A DNA stretch of 11,420 nt from CAVQBP01 sp964448105 (lineage in GTDB: Bacteria > Bacteroidota > Ignavibacteria > Ignavibacteriales > Ignavibacteriaceae), in assembly GCA_964448105.1 (NCBI GenBank), contig CAYUVK010000137.1, positions 1-11,420 on the forward strand, written 5' to 3'. Positions within the stretch are counted from its first letter, which is position 1, and every line of letters starts with the position of its first letter. Shown piece by piece: positions 1-5,946 of the stretch. A program made the position numbers and the translations under genes. Under the pieces are notes generated by a model. It did no database searches and was not told the DNA's origin. It saw only the letters and a program-made list of their open reading frames with translations.

Positions 1-954
1 CAATTGCAGCATACATTCATGATGATATGGACATTCAAGCAGGTTGCATATAATACAAAATAAATCTTCTTTTATAATATAATCTGAATTTTCGGAATAT
101 GGTCCATGAGCTTTTGGATTTGTCGGTCCGAAAATGCCAAGAGTTGGAATATTTAAAGCTGATGCAATGTGCATTGGTCCCGAATCATTTGCTAAGATGA
201 TATTGCAGTTATTAATAAACCCGCCCATTTCAGAAATAGATGTTTTAGGTGCAAGAATTGAACCCGGTAAATTTTCTTTAATATAATTTGCATCTGCTTC
301 ATCACCTGGCCCCCAAATTATTAAAATTCCGGCATTATATTTTTCTGTAATTGCTTTTCCTATTTCAACCCATTTGGATGCATCACACCTTTTGGAAGGC
401 CAGCCGCCGGAAGGAATTATTCCTATAATTGTTTTGCCTATTGTAAAATTATTATTGATAAAATCTTTTGCAATTTTATTTTCTTTTCCATCAACATAAT
501 AATGAATCTTTTTTGAAACGATTGGAACATCAATAGTTTTCAACAATTCAAGATTATGCTCTGCCGAGTGATGCTCTCCTTTACGGGAAGTTGCAAGGTA
601 GTTATATGCATACTTTCTACCTCGGTATGCAAAACCAACTCTATATTTCACTCCCGATAAAAAAGTTATTTGTGCACTTCTCGGGTTAGACCATAAATCG
701 AGGATCATATCATATTTTTCTTTACGGATCTTTAAAGCAGCTTTTAACGGAAATTCTTTTTTATCGATAGTAATTACTTTATTTACAAGCGGATTATTCT
801 CAACAGCAGATTTTGCAAAATATTCTGTTAGGTAATCAATTTTTATATAAGGGAAGTGAGCTTTCAAATTATCCAATACAATTGTAGAAAGAACAATATC
901 TCCAATGCCGCGTGGTTTGATGCAGAGGATTTTTTTTATTCCGTTAGTTTTCAT
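1..954 (-). CDS. Glycosyltransferase family 9 protein (ADP-heptose:LPS heptosyltransferase-like), 3' end cut by window
   Basis: The reading frame is open from the ATG at 952-954 to the window edge, giving 318 residues without a stop. The N-terminus carries the GT9 opening motif (GIGD at residues 16-19, inside KPRGIGDIVLST). The C-terminal half has the nucleotide-sugar binding signature NDSGPMHIA (256-264) followed by IPTLGIFGPTNP (269-280), which is diagnostic for heptosyltransferase-like GT9 enzymes. These normally add a heptose or related sugar to the LPS core at the inner membrane; the exact donor and acceptor cannot be read from sequence. The tail has four cysteines (C300, C303, C308, C314) in a CxxC-x4-C-x5-C arrangement, common near the end of GT9 proteins of this clade, so probably only about 20-40 residues are missing. 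The start is the only Met that keeps the GIGD domain. No Shine-Dalgarno is visible; the leader is made of 8-bp repeats. It lies downstream of polA on the same strand, separated by 277 bp. Confidence 0.9.
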   Translation of the reverse strand, partial: MKTNGIKKILCIKPRGIGDIVLSTIVLDNLKAHFPYIKIDYLTEYFAKSAVENNPLVNKVITIDKKEFPLKAALKIRKEKYDMILDLWSNPRSAQITFLSGVKYRVGFAYRGRKYAYNYLATSRKGEHHSAEHNLELLKTIDVPIVSKKIHYYVDGKENKIAKDFINNNFTIGKTIIGIIPSGGWPSKRCDASKWVEIGKAITEKYNAGILIIWGPGDEADANYIKENLPGSILAPKTSISEMGGFINNCNIILANDSGPMHIASALNIPTLGIFGPTNPKAHGPYSENSDYIIKEDLFCIICNLLECPYHHECMLQL

Positions 955-984
955 TGTTTAATTGTTTAATTGCTAAATTGCTAA
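953..984. repeat. Four tandem 8-bp units, ATTG(T/C)T(T/A)A, at the GT9 start codon
   Basis: Two copies of ATTGTTTA (953-960, 961-968) are followed by two copies of ATTGCTAA (969-976, 977-984) with no gaps. On the minus strand the array reads as TTAGCAAT and TAAACAAT units, and the last unit supplies the A and T of the GT9 ATG. The array therefore forms the translation initiation region of that gene. Confidence 0.85.
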
Positions 985-1027
985 GAAGATAATTATTAAT
1001 CAAAACGATTTTCGGCCATAAGCTGAT

Positions 1028-1040
1028 GAGCCCTTGGCTC
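1028..1040. other. Short GC-rich hairpin
   Basis: GAGCC (1028-1032) and GGCTC (1036-1040) form a perfect 5-bp stem with a CTT loop. It is immediately followed by the oppositely oriented AATTAAG repeats. There is no T tract on either strand, so it does not look like a standard terminator. It may be part of the surrounding repeat structure. Confidence 0.4.
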
Positions 1041-1043
1041 AAA

Positions 1044-1080
1044 CAATTAAGCAATTAGATAATTCTTAAATTCGCAATTA
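1044..1080. repeat. Degenerate array of CAATTA units, inverted relative to the 953-984 array
   Basis: CAATTAAG (1044-1051) and CAATTAGA (1052-1059) are followed by decayed units ending in GCAATTA (1074-1080). Read on the opposite strand these are TAATTG-type units like those at 953-984. The two arrays are therefore an imperfect inverted pair around about 60 bp that contains the 1028-1040 hairpin. Confidence 0.6.
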
Positions 1081-1105
1081 TCAGCTATAGTAGGCTGTTG
1101 CACAA

Positions 1106-1213
1106 TTGTCATTTCGACCAAAGGGAGAAATCTTAAACTTTAGAAAAGATTTCTCGTTCGAAGACCTGCCTGCAGAAGCCTTTCGGCAAAGGCAGGCTCA
1201 CTCGAAATGACAA
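1106..1213. repeat. Foldback (MITE/REP-like) element with perfect 12-bp terminal inverted repeats
   Basis: TTGTCATTTCGA (1106-1117) is the exact reverse complement of TCGAAATGACAA (1202-1213). Inside lie two more hairpins: GAGAAATCTT (1125-1134) with AAGATTTCTC (1146-1155), and CCTGCCT (1165-1171) with AGGCAGG (1190-1196). The element is about 108 bp, has no coding capacity, and is locally more GC-rich than its surroundings. Similar 'TCATTTCGA...GAGAAATCT' foldbacks are scattered through many Bacteroidota/Chlorobi-group genomes (from memory, not searched here). It sits 18 bp after the polA stop and could also work as a transcript 3' structure for polA. Confidence 0.75.
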
Positions 1214-1231
1214 ATGGAAATCCTAATTAAA

Positions 1232-3997
1232 TCAGTGCGCATCCAGCCAGTTATCTCCAACTCCCGTATCAACATCAACAGGGACATTTAACGGTAATGC
1301 ATTCGCCATCATTTCTTTTATTAAAGGCCTTAACTCATCGACTTCATCTTTGTGAGCATCAAATACAAGCTCATCGTGAACCTGAAGAACCATTTTTGTT
1401 TTGGTTTTCCTCTTATTTAACTCATTGAAAATATTAATCATTGCAAGCTTTATCATATCGGCAGCGGAACCCTGGACTCTCATATTTATTGCAACACGTT
1501 CTTCAAATTGTCTTACAACTCTATTGCTGCTATTAATATTTCTTAAAAATCTTCTTCTTCCCATTAAGGTTTCCGCATAACCTTTTTCTTTTGCCATTAG
1601 AACGGATTCTTCCATAAAATTTTTAACTCTTTTGAAAGAATTAAAATAAGTATCGATTATTTCTTTAGCATGAGTCTGGGATACTCCTAGCCTGGTCTTT
1701 AGACCGAAAGGACCTATTCCATAAAGAATTCCGAAATTCACTTCCTTGGCTTTTCTTCTCATATCGGGAGTTACATCTTCGGGATCCACCATAAATACCA
1801 AAGCTGCGGTGCTTCTGTGAATATCTTCTCTGTTTTTAAAAGCTTTAGTTAAGCCTTCATCTCCCGAAATGCTCGCCATAATTCTTAATTCTATTTGGCT
1901 GTAATCCGCACTTAAGATTACATGATCTTTATCCCGTGGAACAAATGCTTTCCTGATTTCTTTTCCAAGGTCAGTTCTAATCGGAATATTTTGCAGATTA
2001 GGATCATTGCTTGATAATCTCCCGGTCGATGCAACAGTCTGGTTAAAGCTTGTATGAATTCTTCCTGTAGAAGGTTCAATTAAATTAGGAAGTGAATCGG
2101 TATATGTTGATTTCAATTTGGAAACCTGTCTAAAATCCAGTATCAATCCGATTACGGGATGTTCACTTCTTAAGTATTCCAATGCTCTCGCATCGGTTGA
2201 AAAACCGGTTTTGGTCTTTTTACCTCTTCTTAAACCAAGTTTGTTAAACAGAATCTCCTGAAGCTGCTTTGGAGAATTAATATTAAACTCTTCTCCGCAG
2301 CTTTCATAAATCTGCTTTGTGTAACTTTCCATTGCTTTTTGCAGATCATCGCTTAGAGTTTTTAATGCATCCTTGTCTATTTTTATTCCTTCTCTTTCCA
2401 TATCTTCAAGGACGGGAACAAGAGGGAATTCAACTTCGTAGGCAAGCTTTGTTAGATTCTCCTTTTCAAGTTCTTTCTTTAGTTTATTATACAGCTTAAA
2501 AGTAACATCTGCATCTTCACAGGAATAATTTGAAATAGAATTCAAATCAACATCAAATATTTTTGAAGGATCTTTTTTGTCTCCGATTAAATCCGATATC
2601 GGGATAGGTTTATAATTCAAGTATTTCTGTGAAAGCTCATCCATTCCATGCTTCTGATCCGGGTCGATGCAATAGCTTGCAAGCATAGTATCGAAGTAGA
2701 AATTTTTAAGTTCGATCCCAAAGTTGCGAAGAACAGCTATATCGAATTTCCCGTTCTGGCAGACTTTTTTTATCTCTTTATTTTCAAAAAGAGGTTTGAA
2801 TATTTTGACAAACTCTTTAATGGGAAGCCTGTCTTTCAAATCCTTTTTGAACTTTCCATCATTTTTAGTGTAGGGATTAATAGCAACATAAAATCCTTCA
2901 TTTTCTTTTGATGAAAAAGAAGCACCGGCAAAGTTTAATTTGAAATTATTTAGGTCGTCTGTCTCGGTATCAAAAACAAAAAGAGATTCTCTACTTAATT
3001 TCTTAAATAATTCTTCAGCTTCTTTTGCGGTTGTTATTAATTTGTAGTTAACTTTTTTCTCATTATATAATAACATTTCCTCGGTAAACTCTTCTTCAAC
3101 ATTTTCCTGTGCATTCCACATACCATAAATTGTTAAAAGCTTGCTATACTGGTTCTTAAATTCTAGCCGGAGAAAAAGATCGCGAAGCTTATCAAAATCC
3201 GGTTTAGTTAATTTTGCAGCTTCAAAATCGAATTCAAGGGGAACCTCGCAATTGATTGTTGCAAGGACTTTCGAAATCACCGCATCTTTTTTACCTTCAA
3301 TTAATTTATTCTTTAGTGCCGGTTTTTCAATTTCATCTATATGTTCATAAATCCCTTCGAGTGAACCATATTGCTGGATAAGCGGTATTGCAGTTTTAGG
3401 ACCTATCCCTGCAATGCCGGGAATGTCATCTGATTTATCACCGATTATAGCTAAATAATCTATCATCTGTCTCGGTTCAAAGCCGAATTCTTCTTTCACT
3501 TTTGCAACATCATAAGTGACAATTTCTTCTGCAGTTTTCCCGGGTCTTACTATTTTTACTTTATCGGTCACTAATTGATTGAAATCTTTATCCGGTGTAA
3601 TTACGAAAGATTCCAATCCATGTTTTTCCGCAAGGCAGACAGCAGTACCAATAATATCGTCAGCTTCGTATTTGGGAAGAATATAAGTAGGTATATGAAG
3701 AGCTTCGATAATATCTTTGATAATTTCTATTTGGGGAATCATGTCATCCGGCATAGCAGATCTTGAAGATTTGTATCCTTCATATTGTTCATGGCGGAAG
3801 GTTTTCCCGTGTGAATCGAAAGCAACCGCAAGATAATCCGGTTTGGTGTCTTCCAATATTTTAATTAATTGATTTAGAAAACCGTATACTGCCGAAGTCG
3901 GTTCTCCTTTTGTGGTAACTAATGGACGGTTTATAAATACAAAGTAAGCTTTATAAGCTAAAGCCATCGCATCAATGATTACAAACTTTTTACTCAT
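1232..3997 (-). CDS. polA: DNA polymerase I, full length, proofreading-competent
   Basis: This 921-residue enzyme fills gaps and removes RNA primers during replication and repair in the cytoplasm; the length matches E. coli Pol I (928). Three domains are visible. The 5'-3' exonuclease/FEN domain (about 1-290) has D9, D61, EADD (111-114), DKDF (136-139) and GDKSDDIPG (186-194). The 3'-5' exonuclease (about 315-505) keeps every catalytic motif: D343 and E345 in DTET, D419 in NGKFD, and Y491/D495 in YSCEDAD. The polymerase domain (about 510-921) has motif A DYSQIELRIMA (D698), motif B RRKAKEVNFGILYG (R747, K751, F755, Y759) and motif C VHDE (873-876), ending in the family-typical GDNWLDAH. The start is chosen because MSKKFVIIDAMALAYKAYF opens the FEN fold directly. 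No Shine-Dalgarno is evident. It is transcribed divergently from the osmC-like gene. Nothing looks truncated or unusual. Confidence 0.98.
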   Translation of the reverse strand: MSKKFVIIDAMALAYKAYFVFINRPLVTTKGEPTSAVYGFLNQLIKILEDTKPDYLAVAFDSHGKTFRHEQYEGYKSSRSAMPDDMIPQIEIIKDIIEALHIPTYILPKYEADDIIGTAVCLAEKHGLESFVITPDKDFNQLVTDKVKIVRPGKTAEEIVTYDVAKVKEEFGFEPRQMIDYLAIIGDKSDDIPGIAGIGPKTAIPLIQQYGSLEGIYEHIDEIEKPALKNKLIEGKKDAVISKVLATINCEVPLEFDFEAAKLTKPDFDKLRDLFLRLEFKNQYSKLLTIYGMWNAQENVEEEFTEEMLLYNEKKVNYKLITTAKEAEELFKKLSRESLFVFDTETDDLNNFKLNFAGASFSSKENEGFYVAINPYTKNDGKFKKDLKDRLPIKEFVKIFKPLFENKEIKKVCQNGKFDIAVLRNFGIELKNFYFDTMLASYCIDPDQKHGMDELSQKYLNYKPIPISDLIGDKKDPSKIFDVDLNSISNYSCEDADVTFKLYNKLKKELEKENLTKLAYEVEFPLVPVLEDMEREGIKIDKDALKTLSDDLQKAMESYTKQIYESCGEEFNINSPKQLQEILFNKLGLRRGKKTKTGFSTDARALEYLRSEHPVIGLILDFRQVSKLKSTYTDSLPNLIEPSTGRIHTSFNQTVASTGRLSSNDPNLQNIPIRTDLGKEIRKAFVPRDKDHVILSADYSQIELRIMASISGDEGLTKAFKNREDIHRSTAALVFMVDPEDVTPDMRRKAKEVNFGILYGIGPFGLKTRLGVSQTHAKEIIDTYFNSFKRVKNFMEESVLMAKEKGYAETLMGRRRFLRNINSSNRVVRQFEERVAINMRVQGSAADMIKLAMINIFNELNKRKTKTKMVLQVHDELVFDAHKDEVDELRPLIKEMMANALPLNVPVDVDTGVGDNWLDAH

Positions 3998-4088
3998 ATA
4001 AATTGTTATTATTTAAGAGATTAATTAGAAAATAGTTCGGTTATTTCCAAATTTACTAATAAAAAAAAGAAGTCGCAGTATAATAAAA

Positions 4089-4121
4089 AGTATTAATGAG
4101 TATAGATGAATCTTAATACTC
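4089..4121. other. Nested inverted repeats in the polA/osmC spacer
   Basis: AGTATTAA (4089-4096) and TTAATACT (4113-4120) are perfect 8-bp arms separated by 16 bp. A competing fold pairs GAGTATAGA (4098-4106) with TCT-TA-ATACTC (4111-4121), with a two-base bulge and a TGAA loop. The role is unknown; it could be a transcript hairpin or a protein site. Confidence 0.45.
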
Positions 4122-4302
4122 TAATTAAAAGATTACAAGATTAAAACAGATGTACTTTGATTTTATTATGCTTAATAATATAGTATTGTCATTCAAAATA
4201 AAAAGATTTATTTTAATCTCTGGCTCTTCAAATCTTTCAAATATTTTCAAACTTAGAAATTTATTGACTACGAAACTTAAGCTTGAATTATTTTACTTAT
4301 AG

Positions 4303-4314
4303 AGTAATATTACT
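4303..4314. promoter_or_regulatory. Perfect 12-bp palindrome, candidate operator of the osmC-like gene
   Basis: AGTAATATTACT is its own reverse complement. It lies 21 bp before the osmC-like start codon and 12 bp before the ribosome binding site, overlapping the candidate -10 TAATAT (4305-4310). That is where a repressor would be expected to act. It does not match the OhrR operator as I know it (TACAATT-AATTGTA), so no regulator is named. In AT-rich DNA short palindromes can arise by chance. Confidence 0.35.
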
Positions 4315-4335
4315 ATTTTATAAATAAGGAGAATT

Positions 4336-4839
4336 ATGAAATCCGAAGAATTGCGTTCAATTCAGGCACCTTTAAAAGAGCAATACAAAAAAGAACCCGG
4401 ATCGGCATTGGTTACTTTGAAAGCAAGCGGTCATTTGGGCGAGGGAATAACATGTAAAGTAGAAACAGGCAAAGCTTTAATTAATGCGGGACTTCATAAA
4501 GCTACCGGCGGTGACGGGTTTCATATTTGTTCCGGTGATCTTTTGCTGGAAGCCCTTATAGCCTGTGCCGGTGTAACTCTAAATGCAGTTGCAACAGCTA
4601 TTGGAATCAATATTAAAGATGGAATGGTATTCGCAGAAGGCGATCTTGATTTTCGAGGTACTCTTGCTGTTTCTAAAGAAGTCCCCGTCGGCTTTAAAAA
4701 TATAAGGCTTAATTTCAAATTAGATACCGATGCTTCGGAACAAAAGCTTGCAGATCTTTTAAAATTAACTGAAAGATATTGCGTGGTTTTTCAGACTCTT
4801 CAAAATTCTCCGCAAATGGAAGTTACAATAAACAAATAA
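4336..4839 (+). CDS. OsmC/Ohr-family protein (putative thiol peroxidase-type redox protein)
   Basis: This 167-residue cytoplasmic protein belongs to the OsmC superfamily, whose characterised members reduce organic hydroperoxides with two cysteines. Both conserved cysteines are present: C77 in the long central helix (LLLEALIACAGVTLNAVA) and C149 in ERYCVVFQTL. The glycine-rich GGDGFHICSGD loop (58-68) precedes the helix. It is longer than classical Ohr or OsmC (about 140 residues) by an N-terminal extension of about 25 residues, as in a widespread but poorly characterised OsmC-like subfamily. The start is well supported: AAGGAG at 4326-4331 lies just before the ATG, one of the few good Shine-Dalgarno sequences here. 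It is followed after 11 bp by a methyltransferase on the same strand, so the two are probably cotranscribed. Whether it is a true peroxidase or has another substrate cannot be told from sequence. Confidence 0.88.
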   Translation: MKSEELRSIQAPLKEQYKKEPGSALVTLKASGHLGEGITCKVETGKALINAGLHKATGGDGFHICSGDLLLEALIACAGVTLNAVATAIGINIKDGMVFAEGDLDFRGTLAVSKEVPVGFKNIRLNFKLDTDASEQKLADLLKLTERYCVVFQTLQNSPQMEVTINK

Positions 4840-4850
4840 AAAATTTTTAT

Positions 4851-5645
4851 ATGCAAAAATATAAATGGGATGCCTGGGATTATGCTAACTTTTCCTCACA
4901 ACAGCAAAAGTGGGCGAGAGAGTTAATTGTCAAATTGAATTTAAAAAAAAATGAAAATGTTCTTGATATCGGATGCGGTGACGGGAAGGTGACCGCAGAA
5001 ATTTCTTTAATGGTTCCAAATGGTTCTGTAGTCGGGATTGATAATTCAGAATCCATGATAGAATTAGCAGCAAAGAATTATTCGAAAGAAAAATATCCAA
5101 ATCTTTCATTTCAGCTTTGTGATGCTAAAGAAATTGATTTTAATATTCAATTTGAAGTTGTCTTTTCAAATGCTGCATTACATTGGGCTGATGATCATCA
5201 TGAAGTCTTAAAAGGAATTTATAAAAGTCTCAAACAAGGGGGAAGAGTTTTACTGCAATTCGGTGGGAAAGGGAATGCTGCTTCTGTTTTCTTGGTTTTA
5301 GATGAGATAATAAAAGATAAAGAATGGTCCTGTTATTTTAGAAACTTTAAATTTCCGTATAATTTCCCCGGAGATGAAGAATACACGGAACTAATTAAAG
5401 AGTCTGGTTTGATAATAAAAAGAGTTGAATCAGTTGAAAAGGATATGATTCATGAAGGAGAGGATGGGCTTGCCGGCTGGATTAGAACTACCTGGCTGCC
5501 GTATACTTCCAGGATACCTGAAGACAAAAGAGAAGAATTTATTAGAATAGTAGTTAAAAAGTTTATAGAAAAATTTCCGCCGGATGAAAATGGAAAAGTC
5601 CATGCCAAGATGGTCCGACTGGAAGCTGAAGCAGTAAAAGAATGA
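4851..5645 (+). CDS. Class I SAM-dependent methyltransferase (trans-aconitate methyltransferase-like)
   Basis: From the ATG at 4851 this is a 264-residue protein with a Rossmann-type SAM-binding domain. Motif I is VLDIGCGDGKVT (37-48); the acidic residue after beta-strand 2 is D64 in GIDNSESMI; the NAALHW segment (107-112) resembles the Tam/UbiE group. The C-terminal half (about 145-264), with WIRTTWLPY (210-218), probably forms the substrate-binding part. The frame is open further upstream, to an ATG at 4779, but that start would overlap the osmC-like gene by 61 bp and add residues unlike the family. The family N-terminus 'YKWDAWDYANFSSQQQKWA' begins right after the 4851 Met, so 4851 is preferred despite no visible Shine-Dalgarno. 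The 11-bp gap after osmC suggests translational coupling. The substrate is unknown; small carboxylic acids such as trans-aconitate are only a similarity-based possibility. Confidence 0.88.
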   Translation: MQKYKWDAWDYANFSSQQQKWARELIVKLNLKKNENVLDIGCGDGKVTAEISLMVPNGSVVGIDNSESMIELAAKNYSKEKYPNLSFQLCDAKEIDFNIQFEVVFSNAALHWADDHHEVLKGIYKSLKQGGRVLLQFGGKGNAASVFLVLDEIIKDKEWSCYFRNFKFPYNFPGDEEYTELIKESGLIIKRVESVEKDMIHEGEDGLAGWIRTTWLPYTSRIPEDKREEFIRIVVKKFIEKFPPDENGKVHAKMVRLEAEAVKE

Positions 5646-5670
5646 TTAAGCATCAAATTAATTTTTTACA

Positions 5671-5680
5671 NNNNNNNNNN
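5671..5680. other. Assembly gap (10 Ns)
   Basis: Ten consecutive Ns mark a scaffold join 25 bp after the methyltransferase stop. Ten is probably a placeholder, so the true distance between the flanks, and whether a gene is missing, is unknown. Repeat DNA next to the gap (5746-5827) is a likely cause of the break. Confidence 0.97.
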
Positions 5681-5745
5681 CTAATTAAAAGCTTTCTGCG
5701 AATTAAGAGGCAATTAAGTAATTTTAAAAGAATCAGGTTTCGTTG

Positions 5746-5827
5746 TTTTACCACAGAGATAACAGAGGAAACAGAGGTAAATCATCTCTACGCTCTCTGC
5801 ATCTTCTCTGATTCCTCTGCGGTTAAA
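5746..5827. repeat. Imperfect foldback repeat with CAGAG / CTCTG triplets
   Basis: The left arm begins TTTTACCACAGAG and holds CAGAG at 5754, 5763 and 5772. The right arm ends CTCTGCGGTTAAA and holds CTCTG at 5795, 5806 and 5815. The arms are imperfect reverse complements around a short centre (about 5780-5792). Similar 'ACCACAGAGG...CTCTGTGGT' foldbacks are known to me from many environmental bacterial genomes, where they are often mis-called as small proteins. It looks like a non-autonomous mobile or REP-type element. Confidence 0.65.
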
Positions 5828-5919
5828 TAAGCACATTGTTTAAGAAGAGATGCCGAAGAATCCGAAAATTGTGCGGATAAATTTTCAGTAATTTAAGATT
5901 TTATCAATCATTTAAATAT

Positions 5920-5939
5920 TTTTAATTTTGGTATTAAAA
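5920..5939 (+). promoter_or_regulatory. Possible promoter -7 box inside a 7-bp hairpin before the pseudo-receiver gene
   Basis: TAATTTTG (5923-5930) matches the Bacteroidota -7 consensus TAnnTTTG. It lies within a perfect inverted repeat, TTTTAAT (5920-5926) and ATTAAAA (5933-5939), only 7 bp before the ATG. No clear -33 TTTG is seen upstream. Either the promoter gives a very short leader, or the hairpin sits on the start region of a longer transcript. Confidence 0.3.
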
Positions 5940-5946
5940 TAAAATT

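Larger units (their letters stand above)
3998..4335. promoter_or_regulatory. Divergent intergenic region between polA and the osmC-like gene
   Basis: These 338 bp are very AT-rich and hold no credible coding region. Both flanking genes must be transcribed outward from here. On the minus strand, TAAATTTG (4048-4055) matches the Bacteroidota -7 box TAnnTTTG about 50 bp before the polA start, but no clear -33 TTTG accompanies it. On the plus strand, candidate sigma-70-like boxes precede osmC: TTGACT (4264-4269), or TTGAAT (4283-4288) with TAATAT (4305-4310) at 16-bp spacing. Inverted repeats at 4089-4121 and 4303-4314 are listed separately. The promoter assignments are inference from motif matching only. 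Confidence 0.5.
5646..5946. other. Non-coding spacer with assembly gap and repeat
   Basis: This 301-bp stretch separates the methyltransferase from the pseudo-receiver gene. It contains ten undetermined bases (5671-5680), a CAGAG/CTCTG foldback (5746-5827) and an AT-rich leader with a TAnnTTTG-type box just before 5947. No conserved coding signal is visible in any frame. Confidence 0.7.

Noticed and set aside
953..984. A CRISPR array
   Set aside because: The units are 8 bp with no spacers and no cas genes nearby; this is a simple tandem repeat.
1106..1213. A complete insertion sequence
   Set aside because: The ends are inverted repeats but only about 84 bp lie between them, with no transposase frame and no clear target-site duplication.
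2648..2911. An 87-codon plus-strand frame inside polA
   Set aside because: It lies antisense within the well-supported 3'-5' exonuclease domain of polA and has no recognisable features.
1232..3997. A proofreading-deficient Pol I, as in some thermophiles
   Set aside because: All 3'-5' exonuclease residues (D343, E345, D419, Y491, D495) are present.
4779..4850. Upstream extension of the methyltransferase to an ATG at 4779
   Set aside because: It would overlap the osmC-like gene by 61 bp and add residues that do not resemble the family. The family-like N-terminus starts right at the 4851 ATG.
5642..5830. A 62-codon plus-strand frame across the N gap and the CAGAG repeat
   Set aside because: It runs through undetermined bases and its readable part is just the translated foldback repeat. 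Such frames are often mis-annotated; there is no ribosome binding site or domain.
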